Shown here in pieces: positions 8,945-15,778 of a DNA stretch of 16,172 nt. Origin of the DNA: Candidatus Altarchaeales archaeon A3 (GTDB lineage: Archaea; Altiarchaeota; Altiarchaeia; Altiarchaeales; Altiarchaeaceae); assembly GCA_002083985.1 (NCBI GenBank), contig MTER01000005.1, positions 1 to 16,172 on the forward strand, written 5' to 3'. How positions within the stretch are numbered: position 1 is the stretch's first letter; each line of letters opens with the position of its first letter. Under the pieces are notes generated by a model. It saw only the letters and a program-made list of their open reading frames with translations. It had not been told where the DNA came from and ran no database searches. The position numbers and the translations under genes were made by a program.

Positions 8945-9804
8945 AAAAAATAAGTGTTCATATCGCTGAGCTATTATTCCAGCTTTCGCAAGGAGATATT
9001 ATATCAAATAGTTTAGCAAAGGATCCATTGATTGAAGAATTAGTTTTAGAAGGAATAATTGAAAGAAGTGGCAGAATAAAAAAAACCTTGAAAATATTTG
9101 ATAATAACTCATTAGATAATTATTTGAAAAATAGATATTCTATCAACAACCTGACGGCATACATTGATTTAATAAAAGAAAAAGATATAACCAGAAATAA
9201 ATTAGTTATTGTTGCATCTGACTCAAAAATTCTCAAAGTAAGGACATTCAAGGGTTTTTTAGTAAATTGCTACGAGCCTATTAAAGTAACACTTAATGAA
9301 AATCAAACAACAATTAATACAATTGAAGGAACTTTTCAGTTCATTTATGATTTTGAAAAATTTATTCCATCGCCAGATATAACTATTGTAGGAGTAGAAA
9401 ATCCTGAAAATTTTAGATACATTGAAAAGCAAAAGCATTTATTTAAGAATATTGTTCCTCTTTTTATAAGTCGCTACCCTCAGAACCAAAGTAAGGACTT
9501 AATAAAATGGCTACAATCAATTCCTAATAAATATATGCACTATGGTGACTTTGACTTTGCAGGAATTGGCATTTATATGAATGAATTTAAAAAATACCTT
9601 GCCAATAAGACAAAATTTTTTATACCTGACAATATTGAAAATTTAATAAAAAACCACGGAAACAGAGACCGCTACGATAACCAAAAAACAAACTTTGATA
9701 CCAAATTGATAGGCGAAAGTCAACTTCTAAAACTAATTGAAATTATACACAAATACAAAAAGGGGTTAGATCAAGAAATTTTAATCAACGAACAACAGGA
9801 CTGA
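8941..9804 (+). CDS. jetD: JetD-like Toprim nuclease (DUF2220 type), short form
   Basis: This 287-residue protein starts inside the jetC stop (4-base overlap). Residues 1 to about 60 look like a winged helix (LLFQLSQGDIISNSLA). The C-terminal half is a Toprim fold. GVENPENF carries the conserved Glu153 of the first Toprim motif, MHYGDFDFAGIGIY carries the DxD pair Asp203 and Asp205, and GLDQEILI near residues 275-282 matches the L-(E/D)-Q-E tail of DUF2220 proteins. JetD is the nuclease that cuts plasmid DNA brought in by JetABC. Typical JetD proteins are roughly 100 residues longer, with a larger DUF3322 N-terminal part, so this is a compact variant. The metal-binding residues are present, so cleavage activity is expected. 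It faces moaB tail to tail. Confidence 0.82.
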   Translation: MKKISVHIAELLFQLSQGDIISNSLAKDPLIEELVLEGIIERSGRIKKTLKIFDNNSLDNYLKNRYSINNLTAYIDLIKEKDITRNKLVIVASDSKILKVRTFKGFLVNCYEPIKVTLNENQTTINTIEGTFQFIYDFEKFIPSPDITIVGVENPENFRYIEKQKHLFKNIVPLFISRYPQNQSKDLIKWLQSIPNKYMHYGDFDFAGIGIYMNEFKKYLANKTKFFIPDNIENLIKNHGNRDRYDNQKTNFDTKLIGESQLLKLIEIIHKYKKGLDQEILINEQQD

Positions 9805-9816
9805 ATAGAAGTTTAA

Positions 9817-9845
9817 AAGAAAAATTTAAGGACTTAAAATTTCTT
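9817..9845. terminator. Possible bidirectional terminator between jetD and moaB
   Basis: The 53-base gap between two converging genes contains AAGAAAAATTTAAG (9817-9830) followed by CTTAAAATTTCTT (9833-9845), an imperfect inverted repeat with flanking T-rich sequence. It would serve transcripts from both sides. This is positional inference with a weak stem. Confidence 0.3.
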
Positions 9846-9857
9846 ATTTGATATATC

Positions 9858-10382
9858 TTATTTGATTTGTCTTTTTATTTCCCATATTATATGTGAAATT
9901 TCCGGAATTATAATTTTATTCATTGCAAGCTTGACAGCATTTGGCGAGCCGGGAATTGAGATTATCACCTTTCCTTTGCAAACTCCTGCTGTTGCTCTTG
10001 ACATAATTGCCCTGCTTCCTATTTCAGCGTAACTTAAATATCTGAAAATTTCTCCGAATCCATCTAATGTTTTTTCAAAAAAAACCTTGACTGTTTCAAT
10101 TGTTACATCTCGTTTGGAAATTCCTGTGCCTCCGTTTGTTATTACAGCATCAACATTTTCATCGGAAATTGCCTTATTTATAAAATTTCTTATCTCGTTT
10201 TCATCATCTTTGACAATTTCATAATAAACAACATTATATTCGTTGCTTTTCAAAATTTCGCATAAAATTTTTCCTGATTCATCTGTGTCTTTTGTTCTTG
10301 TATCACTTACTGTTAAGACAGCAAAATTAACTGCTCTTTTAACTTCCTTTGAAGCATATTTTAAGTGTTCTTCATGACCCAT
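9858..10382 (-). CDS. moaB: MoaB/Mog-family molybdenum cofactor biosynthesis protein
   Basis: The 174-residue protein matches the MoaB/Mog family along its length. It has VNFAVLTVSDTRT at residues 18-30, the nucleotide/molybdopterin-binding TNGGTGISKRDVT at 82-94, and the C-terminal SIPGSPNAVKLAM at 142-154. Archaeal MoaB adenylylates molybdopterin before MoeA inserts molybdate or tungstate. It lies 18 bases downstream of thiC on the same strand, so the two are probably co-transcribed although the pathways differ. The partner moeA is about 4 kb away on the other strand. Its length and N-terminal extension (MGHEEHLKYASKE) are typical of archaeal and bacterial MoaB. Nothing is broken. The protein is cytoplasmic. 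Confidence 0.92.
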   Translation of the reverse strand: MGHEEHLKYASKEVKRAVNFAVLTVSDTRTKDTDESGKILCEILKSNEYNVVYYEIVKDDENEIRNFINKAISDENVDAVITNGGTGISKRDVTIETVKVFFEKTLDGFGEIFRYLSYAEIGSRAIMSRATAGVCKGKVIISIPGSPNAVKLAMNKIIIPEISHIIWEIKRQIK

Positions 10383-10400
10383 TTTGCTAATATAAAAAAT

Positions 10401-11603
10401 TTACTTTTCAAAATACCTTTCGGTTATCTTTAAAGCACAATAATCCCCGCACATTGTGCACGGCTTTTTATTTTTTAAATTTTTTGACTTCTTTAAATTT
10501 TTATCTATCCCACACTCAAAAATTTTATCCCAGTTTAAATTTCTCCTTGCAAGAGCCATTTCATTATCCTCCTTTACATAATTCAATTTACAAATATCTG
10601 CAATATGTGCGGCAATTTTTGAAGCAATAACTCCAGATTTCACTCCTTCTTCGTCAGGCAAAGAGTAATGTTCTTCAGGTGTAACATAGCATATAAAATC
10701 AACTCCATGCATAGCCCCGACCGCACTTCCGATGGCAGCTGCAATATGGTCATAGCCAAGAGCAATATCTGTAGGCAATGGTCCTAATGTATAAAGCGGA
10801 GCATTATCACAAATTTTCTTTGCCATTTTAACATTGCTTTCAATTTCATTTAAAGGAATGTGTCCGGGCCCTTCAACAATAACTTTTGCCTTTATTTTCC
10901 TTGCAATTTTCACAAATTTTCCTAAATTTATCAACTCTGCAAACTGCGCATAATCGCTCGCATCTGCTATACATGCAGGTCTTAATGCATCCCCTAAACT
11001 TATGCAGGCATCATACTTTTTAAACATCTCTGCAATATATTCAAAATTTTCATATAACGGATTTTCGCTGTCATTCATAAGCATCCATGCCGCAAGTAAT
11101 GCACCGCCCCTGCTTGTGACCGGAATTGCCCTTTTAAATTTCTTTATATCTCCTACTATGCTTTTTGTTATTCCCGCATGTATTGTCGCAAAACTTACGC
11201 CGTCTTTTAAATTTTTCTCAATAATATTTAATACATAATCTGAAGTCATATCTTTCTTCCTTTCAATGTACGCCTGATATATAGGCACAGTTCCTATAGG
11301 TACATCAAACGATTTGAGAAATTTTCTTCTTACATCATCAAAATTTGATATGCTTAAATCCATCAGGGTATCCGCCCCGTATTTTACAGCTATTTTGCCT
11401 TTATGTAATTCCTCTTTGATATCGCTCCCTTCTCCGATGCCTATATTCGCATTAATTTTTGTCAGCATGCCTTCTCCCAAGCCCAAAATTTCTTCATTAT
11501 TTAAATTTTTCAGCACAACAATCCTGCCTTCTCTCACACATTTTTCAAATTTTTCCTTTGTTATGATTCCTTCTCTAATTTCCTTTATTTTTTCTAAATT
11601 CAT
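10401..11603 (-). CDS. thiC: Phosphomethylpyrimidine synthase ThiC (radical SAM)
   Basis: ThiC converts aminoimidazole ribotide to hydroxymethylpyrimidine phosphate for thiamine synthesis, using an iron-sulfur cluster and SAM. The 400-residue protein has the family's hallmarks in order: PIGTVPIYQAY at residues 102-112, VTSRGGALLAAWM at 162-174, SLGDALRPACIADA at 202-215, EGPGHIPL at 244-251, YTLGPLPTDIALGYDHIAA at 271-289 and CYVTPEEHYSLP at 305-316. The C-terminal cluster ligands are Cys382, Cys385 and Cys389 (CTMCGDYC), spaced CX2CX3C rather than the CX2CX4C of the canonical enzyme. It belongs to the short archaeal/anaerobe-type class that lacks the long N-terminal domain. Only 71 bases separate it from the divergent PPC gene, which is too little for a THI-box riboswitch plus promoter. 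Confidence 0.95.
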   Translation of the reverse strand: MNLEKIKEIREGIITKEKFEKCVREGRIVVLKNLNNEEILGLGEGMLTKINANIGIGEGSDIKEELHKGKIAVKYGADTLMDLSISNFDDVRRKFLKSFDVPIGTVPIYQAYIERKKDMTSDYVLNIIEKNLKDGVSFATIHAGITKSIVGDIKKFKRAIPVTSRGGALLAAWMLMNDSENPLYENFEYIAEMFKKYDACISLGDALRPACIADASDYAQFAELINLGKFVKIARKIKAKVIVEGPGHIPLNEIESNVKMAKKICDNAPLYTLGPLPTDIALGYDHIAAAIGSAVGAMHGVDFICYVTPEEHYSLPDEEGVKSGVIASKIAAHIADICKLNYVKEDNEMALARRNLNWDKIFECGIDKNLKKSKNLKNKKPCTMCGDYCALKITERYFEK

Positions 11604-11674
11604 TTTATTTCGGTATTAATAATTAACGAGTTATTCAAAAAATTACATATAAAAATAAACATGAAATTATAAAC
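11604..11674. promoter_or_regulatory. Divergent promoter region between thiC and the PPC gene
   Basis: This 71-base AT-rich gap must hold the promoters of both genes. On the plus strand TATAAAAAT (11648-11656) sits 19-27 bases before the ATG at 11675, which fits a leaderless archaeal transcript. For thiC the best candidate on the minus strand is the TTAATTATTAATA stretch around 11614-11626, which is weak. No riboswitch-like structure was seen. Confidence 0.5.
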
Positions 11675-12109
11675 ATGAAATACACATCAACAAATCTAAA
11701 AAGGATATTTGTAGTAGAATTTGAGCATAATGACGATTTACTTGAACAACTTATGGCACTTGTTAAGAAAGAAAATATAACAAGCGGAGCAATTCTTCTT
11801 TTAGGAGGAATGAAAGAGGCGGGCATTGTAGCAGGTCCGGAAAAAATTTCGGTTCCGCCAGTTCTGATGTGGAAATATTTTGATGATGGACGGGAAATTT
11901 TGGGATTCGGAACAATATTCCAGAAGGAAAACGAACCTAAAATCCATATTCATGCCGGATTCGGAAGGGAAGATAAAGTCAATTTGGGATGCGTCCGAAA
12001 AAATGCAATTGTTTATTTGCTTGTGGAATGTATAATATTTGAATTTGATACAAAAGCAGAGAAGAAATTTAATTCCGAACTGGGAATTGATACGATAAAT
12101 TTTGAATAA
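11675..12109 (+). CDS. PPC/DUF296-domain protein
   Basis: This is a single-domain 144-residue PPC (DUF296) protein. It shows IFVVEFEHNDDLLEQL at residues 11-26, the glycine-rich GAILLLGGMKEAGIV at 38-52, and the metal-site motif IHIHAGFGRED at 90-100 with His91 and His93. The third histidine of the usual GGHL segment is replaced by LGCV (Cys106), which could still bind metal. Family members are trimeric and include DNA-binding proteins with AT-hooks in plants, but this one has no AT-hook, so a DNA role is not shown. Its start is preceded by a good TATA-like box with no visible ribosome-binding site. It ends 7 bases before the ATG of the DP1 gene, suggesting co-transcription. The function in archaea is not established. 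Confidence 0.85.
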   Translation: MKYTSTNLKRIFVVEFEHNDDLLEQLMALVKKENITSGAILLLGGMKEAGIVAGPEKISVPPVLMWKYFDDGREILGFGTIFQKENEPKIHIHAGFGREDKVNLGCVRKNAIVYLLVECIIFEFDTKAEKKFNSELGIDTINFE

Positions 12110-12116
12110 TTTGAGA

Positions 12117-12581
12117 ATGTCTGAAAATATAATTAAAGGAAAGGAATACTATGAAATTGTCGACATACTTAATGCAGTTAAGATTGATAAAAAGACAGCA
12201 AAAGAAATCGTTGAAAATTTCATAAAAAACAATTTAATCCTTACAACGCATGCTTATGAATATATTCTAAAGAATAAAATTTATGAGGAAGGTGGCATAG
12301 AAAACATCATAAAGATTGCTAAATATAACGAAACAAACATAGTTACGAAAGAATTTATTATTGAATTCTGCATAAAAAAAGAGGAAAAAGCGAGTGAAGA
12401 AAGGGAAAAATTAAAAGAAAAGGCAGGAGAAGAAGAGGAAAATACAGGGTGTATAGAAGAGGAAAAGAAGGAAGAAAATAAAGAAGGTGAAGAAAAAACC
12501 AAAGAAGAATTAAAACTAAAAGAACAACATAAAGAGGTGCATAAAGAGGAACATAAAGAAGAATCAAAAGAAGGAACATAA
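12117..12581 (+). CDS. polB: DNA polymerase D small subunit (DP1), N-terminal segment up to the first frameshift
   Basis: The ATG at 12117 (an in-frame TTG at 12102 overlaps the PPC gene and is less likely) begins MSENIIKGKEYYEIVDILNA. The first ~95 residues form a compact helical domain including EIVENFIKNNLILTTHAYEYI, as in the N-terminal domain of archaeal DP1. A Lys/Glu-rich tail follows and ends in KEGT at a TAA (12579-12581). The charged pattern then continues in the next frame, starting at about 12571 (KKEHKEESKEE), which shows that this is the front half of a longer gene and not an independent small protein. One extra base near 12571 (AAGAAGGAAC where AAGAGGAAC is expected by comparison with the adjacent copy) explains the break. 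Confidence 0.7.
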   Translation: MSENIIKGKEYYEIVDILNAVKIDKKTAKEIVENFIKNNLILTTHAYEYILKNKIYEEGGIENIIKIAKYNETNIVTKEFIIEFCIKKEEKASEEREKLKEKAGEEEENTGCIEEEKKEENKEGEEKTKEELKLKEQHKEVHKEEHKEESKEGT

Positions 12582-12915
12582 AGAAGAATCAAAAGAGGAA
12601 CAGAAAGAAGAGTATAAAGAAGAATCAAAAGAAGAAAACAAAGGAAAACTTAAAGAAGAGCATAAGGAAGAACACAAGGAAGAACCAAAAGAAGACCATA
12701 AAGCAGAGTATAAGGAAGACCATAAAGCAGAGTATAAGGAAGACCATAAAGCAGAGTATAAGGAAGACCATAAAGCAGAGTGAGTATAAGGAAGACCATA
12801 AAGCAGAGTATAAGGAAGACCATAAAGCAGAGTATAAAGAGGAACCTAAAGCGGAGTATAAAGAAGGACAGAAAGCAGAATATAAAAAAGAACATAAAGA
12901 AGAAAACAAAGGAAA
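12370..12915 (+). repeat. Lys/Glu-rich low-complexity linker tract of DP1
   Basis: About 545 bases encode an almost pure Lys/Glu linker with periodic His, Tyr and Ser. The same KEE/KED pattern passes through three successive frames (frame of 12117 to about 12571, next frame to 12780, third frame from 12782). The core at 12697-12892 holds eight tandem 24-bp units, the best of which encode HKAEYKED. Unit starts are 12697, 12721, 12745, 12769, 12797, 12821, 12845 and 12869, with the last three diverged. The unit starting at 12769 is 28 bases because GAGT is duplicated. The linker joins the N-terminal domain to the OB fold and is expected to be disordered. Confidence 0.9.
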
Positions 12916-14161
12916 TAAACGACTTGCGATTAAATCAAATTTTAAAATTTTTGACTATAAATGTGCGAGTGACGGAAAAATTTCCGACTTTGCGGCATAT
13001 TTTAAAGACAAGTATAAAACATTAAGTACAATTATTAGAAAAAAGATAGAATATAGAGGTGCCACTGATATAGAGAAACTAAAAGAAGGGGATGAAGTTA
13101 ATATTATCGGGATGATAAGTGATAAATTTGAAAATAAAGAAGGTACAATAACGCTAACCGTTGATGACCTGACAGGAGATACAAAAATAATAATGAGTAA
13201 GGGTATGTTTTCACGAATGTCGCCGGATGTAGAGAAAGTTGTAAAGGGTCTGGTATATGATGAAGTAATCGGGGCAAAAGGAAAGGTTGCAAAAGGTGGC
13301 AAAGCAATATTTGCATCGGATATTGTAGAGCCGGATATGCCTCACGACTTTGTTTCTAATAAAGCAAAAGAAGATGTTTATGCTGTATTTACTTCTGATT
13401 TTCATATAGGAAGTATTTTATTTTTACAGAAAGAATTTGAAAATTTTCTGGACTGGTTAAATTTAAAAAATAACCGGATTGATATTGCAGAAAAAGTAAA
13501 ATATATATTGGTTGCAGGAGATATTGTTGATGGTGTCGGCGTCTATCCTCACCAGGATAAAGAACTGGCGTTATCTGACATATATAAGCAGTATGATTTT
13601 GCAGCGGAGTTAATAAGTAGGATTCCCGAAGATATTGAAGTAATACTTTCGCCTGGAAATCACGATGCAGTAAGAATTTCTGAGCCGCAGCTTAAAATAA
13701 GCAAAAAATTTGCTCCGAAATTTTACGATATGAAAAATGTCCATTTGGTTGGAAATCCTGCTTATGTAACTATGGAAGGAGTTAATGTTTTAATGTATCA
13801 CGGAGAGGCATTGGATAATTTAATAAGGGCAATTCCCGGATTATCATATTCCGCACCTGAAAAAGCAATGAAGGAATTTTTGAAGAAAAGACATCTTTCG
13901 CCGATTTATGCGGATATATTCCCGTCTGAGAAAGATTATCTATCTATTGAAAATATTCCTGATGTTATTCTCAGCGGACATGTACACGCGATAGGTTACG
14001 ATAACTATAGGAATGTTCATCTGATAAATTCGGGGTGTTTTCAGGGCAGGACAAAATTTCAGGAAGAAATGGGACATGTACCTACACCAGCAAAGGTTCC
14101 AGTGATGAATCTAAAAACACATGATATAACATGGTTGGATTTCGGAGAAAATAGTCAATAG
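12782..14161 (+). CDS. polB: DNA polymerase D small subunit (DP1), OB fold and phosphoesterase segment
   Basis: This is the C-terminal part of DP1, in one open frame from the 4-bp duplication onward. After the last repeats comes NFKIFDYKCASDGKISDFA and an OB fold (EGDEVNIIGMISDKF to KIIMSKGMF), then a calcineurin-like phosphoesterase. Its motifs are TSDFHIGS, VAGDIVDGVG, SPGNHDAVR, MYHGEALD and LSGHVHAIG, and the tail INSGCFQGRTKFQEEMGH is typical of archaeal DP1. All metal ligands are present, so 3'-5' proofreading activity is expected as in PolD of other archaea. The first in-frame ATG is 13112, but it falls inside the OB fold, so it is probably not the natural start. Removing the two upstream indels (5 bases in total) gives one protein of about 679 residues from 12117. 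The large subunit DP2 is not in the window. Confidence 0.9.
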   Translation, partial: EYKEDHKAEYKEDHKAEYKEEPKAEYKEGQKAEYKKEHKEENKGNKRLAIKSNFKIFDYKCASDGKISDFAAYFKDKYKTLSTIIRKKIEYRGATDIEKLKEGDEVNIIGMISDKFENKEGTITLTVDDLTGDTKIIMSKGMFSRMSPDVEKVVKGLVYDEVIGAKGKVAKGGKAIFASDIVEPDMPHDFVSNKAKEDVYAVFTSDFHIGSILFLQKEFENFLDWLNLKNNRIDIAEKVKYILVAGDIVDGVGVYPHQDKELALSDIYKQYDFAAELISRIPEDIEVILSPGNHDAVRISEPQLKISKKFAPKFYDMKNVHLVGNPAYVTMEGVNVLMYHGEALDNLIRAIPGLSYSAPEKAMKEFLKKRHLSPIYADIFPSEKDYLSIENIPDVILSGHVHAIGYDNYRNVHLINSGCFQGRTKFQEEMGHVPTPAKVPVMNLKTHDITWLDFGENSQ

Positions 14162-14216
14162 ATTGTAAAAATATTTTTCAAAATTCATAAGACAAATGAA
14201 TAAAATCTGCTCCTTA

Positions 14217-14240
14217 AAAGTTATCAAAATTGATAACTTT
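14217..14240. promoter_or_regulatory. Perfect palindrome between DP1 and moeA
   Basis: AAAGTTATCAA (14217-14227) and TTGATAACTTT (14230-14240) are exact reverse complements around AA. It lies 56 bases after the DP1 stop, so it could be a transcript-ending hairpin, or an operator-like dyad upstream of moeA. It has no long oligo-T tail. Confidence 0.45.
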
Positions 14241-14252
14241 CATTAACTATTT

Positions 14253-14373
14253 TGGCTCTTATATTCAATATCGTGATGTTGCTATTTTATATTTATTTAA
14301 AATCTCCGAACGAAGTGAGGTGATGAAGTTTCAAAAAATTTTGCTGTTATCAAGGAGTTAAAAATAAGAGCCA
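14253..14373. repeat. Inverted repeat TGGCTCTTAT / ATAAGAGCCA bracketing a 121-bp block
   Basis: TGGCTCTTAT at 14253-14262 recurs inverted at 14364-14373, ten bases perfect. The interior has no coding capacity. It may be a small mobile-element remnant or a long-range pairing in the moeA upstream region. The right arm abuts the TATA-like box of moeA. Confidence 0.4.
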
Positions 14374-14380
14374 TATATAA
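14371..14380 (+). promoter_or_regulatory. TATA box of moeA
   Basis: CCATATATAA lies 23-32 bases before the moeA ATG at 14403, the classical archaeal spacing for a leaderless mRNA. The 20 bases in between are AT-rich with no ribosome-binding site. Confidence 0.5.
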
Positions 14381-14402
14381 TTCAATTTATCAAATTATCA
14401 AA

Positions 14403-15620
14403 ATGTTAAATGCTATTTCATTAGAAGAAGCACAAAAAATCATAAAGGAAAATATTGTCCCTATTCAAAAAACAGAAATTTTAAAAATAAAGGATTTTGT
14501 TAAATTTAATGTATTGACAGATAGAGTTTTAGCAACTGATGTGATTGCAGGCATTGATGTTCCTTCTTTCGATAAAGCAACGATGGATGGATATGCAGTT
14601 AAATTTGAAGATACACAAAAAGCAACTCCGGAAAATCATATAAATTTAAACTTAAGCGCAAGCATTTTTGCAGGAAATAATGAAAAATTTAAAATAAAAA
14701 ATAGAGAATGCATATACATTACAACCGGTTCTGTGCTACCTGATAATGCCGATGCCGTTGTTATGGTAGAGCATACAAAAAGAGACGGGGACAAGATTAA
14801 AATTTTTAAACCAGTAAGATTACTGGAAAATATAGGAAAGAAAGGAGAGGATATAAAGAAAAATATAGTTGTATTAAAAAAAGGAGAAATTTTGACACCT
14901 GGAAAAATCGGCGTATTAGCAGCAATTGGAATTAAAGAAATAGATGTTTATTCAATCCCAAGAGTGGCGATATTCGGAACAGGCAATGAAATTGTCAATG
15001 TCGGGAAAAATTTAACACATGGAAAAATTTATGATGTGAATTCCTGGACAATTGCATGTATTGTTAAAAAAGCAGGTTGTATTCCAGTTATGCTTAAAAT
15101 TGCAGGAGATAAAGAAGAAATTTTACAAAAACGGCTTGATGAGGCGTTGCAATGCGATGTAGCCATAATTTCAGGGGGGAGTTCTGTTGGCGAAAAGGAC
15201 TTATTAAGCAAAGTCCTTGAAAGCAATGGAAAAATTTTATTTCATGGCGTCAATATTAAACCCGGAAAGCCGACATTATTTGGGGATGTGAATGGCAAAC
15301 TGATTTTCGGAATGCCTGGAAATCCTACATCCTGTTTGATGAATGCTTATGTATTTTTACTTCCGGCGTTGCGAAAAATGACTCATCTTCCTTTTGAAAG
15401 AAAAATGGTAAAGGCAAAAATGTCTGAAAAATTTGTCTCAAATTCGGACAGGCACTTATTTATTACAGTGAAGCTGGAAAACGGATATGTGAAAGCAGTA
15501 TATAAAACATCAGGAGCAATAACGAGTATGAGCAGCGCGGATGGTTTCATTGAGATTCCAACTGATAAAAAGATGATTGAGAAAGATGAAGAAGTGGATG
15601 TAAATTTGTTTGAAATTTAA
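14403..15620 (+). CDS. moeA: Molybdopterin molybdenumtransferase MoeA
   Basis: MoeA inserts molybdate or tungstate into adenylylated molybdopterin, completing the cofactor made by MoaB. The 405-residue protein has the expected length and motifs: PSFDKATMDGYAVK at residues 54-67, TTGSVLPDNADAVVMVEHT at 107-125, the GTGNEIVNVG and GKIYDVNSW segments at 192-215, the MoCF-type SGGSSVGEKDLLSKVL at 257-272, GVNIKPGKPTLFG at 282-294, and FGMPGNPTSCLMNAY at 302-316. A short C-terminal beta domain (RHLFITVKLENGY onward) ends the protein. There is no fused C-terminal periplasmic-binding domain as in some archaeal MoeA. It stands alone after DP1 with its own TATA-like promoter, and moaB is on the opposite strand about 4 kb upstream. 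Confidence 0.95.
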   Translation: MLNAISLEEAQKIIKENIVPIQKTEILKIKDFVKFNVLTDRVLATDVIAGIDVPSFDKATMDGYAVKFEDTQKATPENHINLNLSASIFAGNNEKFKIKNRECIYITTGSVLPDNADAVVMVEHTKRDGDKIKIFKPVRLLENIGKKGEDIKKNIVVLKKGEILTPGKIGVLAAIGIKEIDVYSIPRVAIFGTGNEIVNVGKNLTHGKIYDVNSWTIACIVKKAGCIPVMLKIAGDKEEILQKRLDEALQCDVAIISGGSSVGEKDLLSKVLESNGKILFHGVNIKPGKPTLFGDVNGKLIFGMPGNPTSCLMNAYVFLLPALRKMTHLPFERKMVKAKMSEKFVSNSDRHLFITVKLENGYVKAVYKTSGAITSMSSADGFIEIPTDKKMIEKDEEVDVNLFEI

Positions 15621-15705
15621 AAATTCGATGACGTAAAAAATAAATGACTTTTTTTCGCAATACATAAATTTTAAGATTTCTTTTAAGCGAAATTTTTAAA
15701 ATATT

Positions 15706-15721
15706 GCTTTTTATTTTTTTA
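15706..15721 (+). terminator. Oligo-T transcript end after moeA
   Basis: GCTTTTTATTTTTTT lies about 85 bases after the moeA stop. Archaeal transcription usually ends at such T runs without needing a hairpin. A weak stem (TTCGC near 15655 with GCGAA near 15687) precedes it. Confidence 0.4.
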
Positions 15722-15778
15722 GATTTATAGAGTGTGAGCACCAATGGTCACCTGTTAATTACGCCATCAAAATTTTAA

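Noticed and set aside
3398..9804. Chromosomal MukBEF/MksBEF condensin
   Set aside because: A fourth overlapping Toprim nuclease gene and an SMC of only 1238 residues fit Wadjet better than a segregation condensin.
11604..11674. TPP riboswitch upstream of thiC
   Set aside because: Only 71 bases are available, shared with a divergent gene, and no THI-box-like conserved stems were seen.
12697..12892. CRISPR array
   Set aside because: The 24-bp units are head to tail without spacers and encode a continuous charged peptide in the DP1 gene.
12281..12909. Long minus-strand Leu/Phe/Ser-rich open frames
   Set aside because: They are the antisense of the Lys/Glu repeat linker. Stop-free complements are expected from that composition, and no protein family is recognisable.
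12780..13025. Arg/Lys/Ile-rich small plus-strand frame
   Set aside because: It is an out-of-frame reading of the repeat and OB-fold DNA of DP1. The other frame gives the recognised protein.
15547..15744. Minus-strand 65-codon frame at the end of moeA
   Set aside because: It overlaps the clear moeA coding end and has a low-complexity translation with no recognisable motif.
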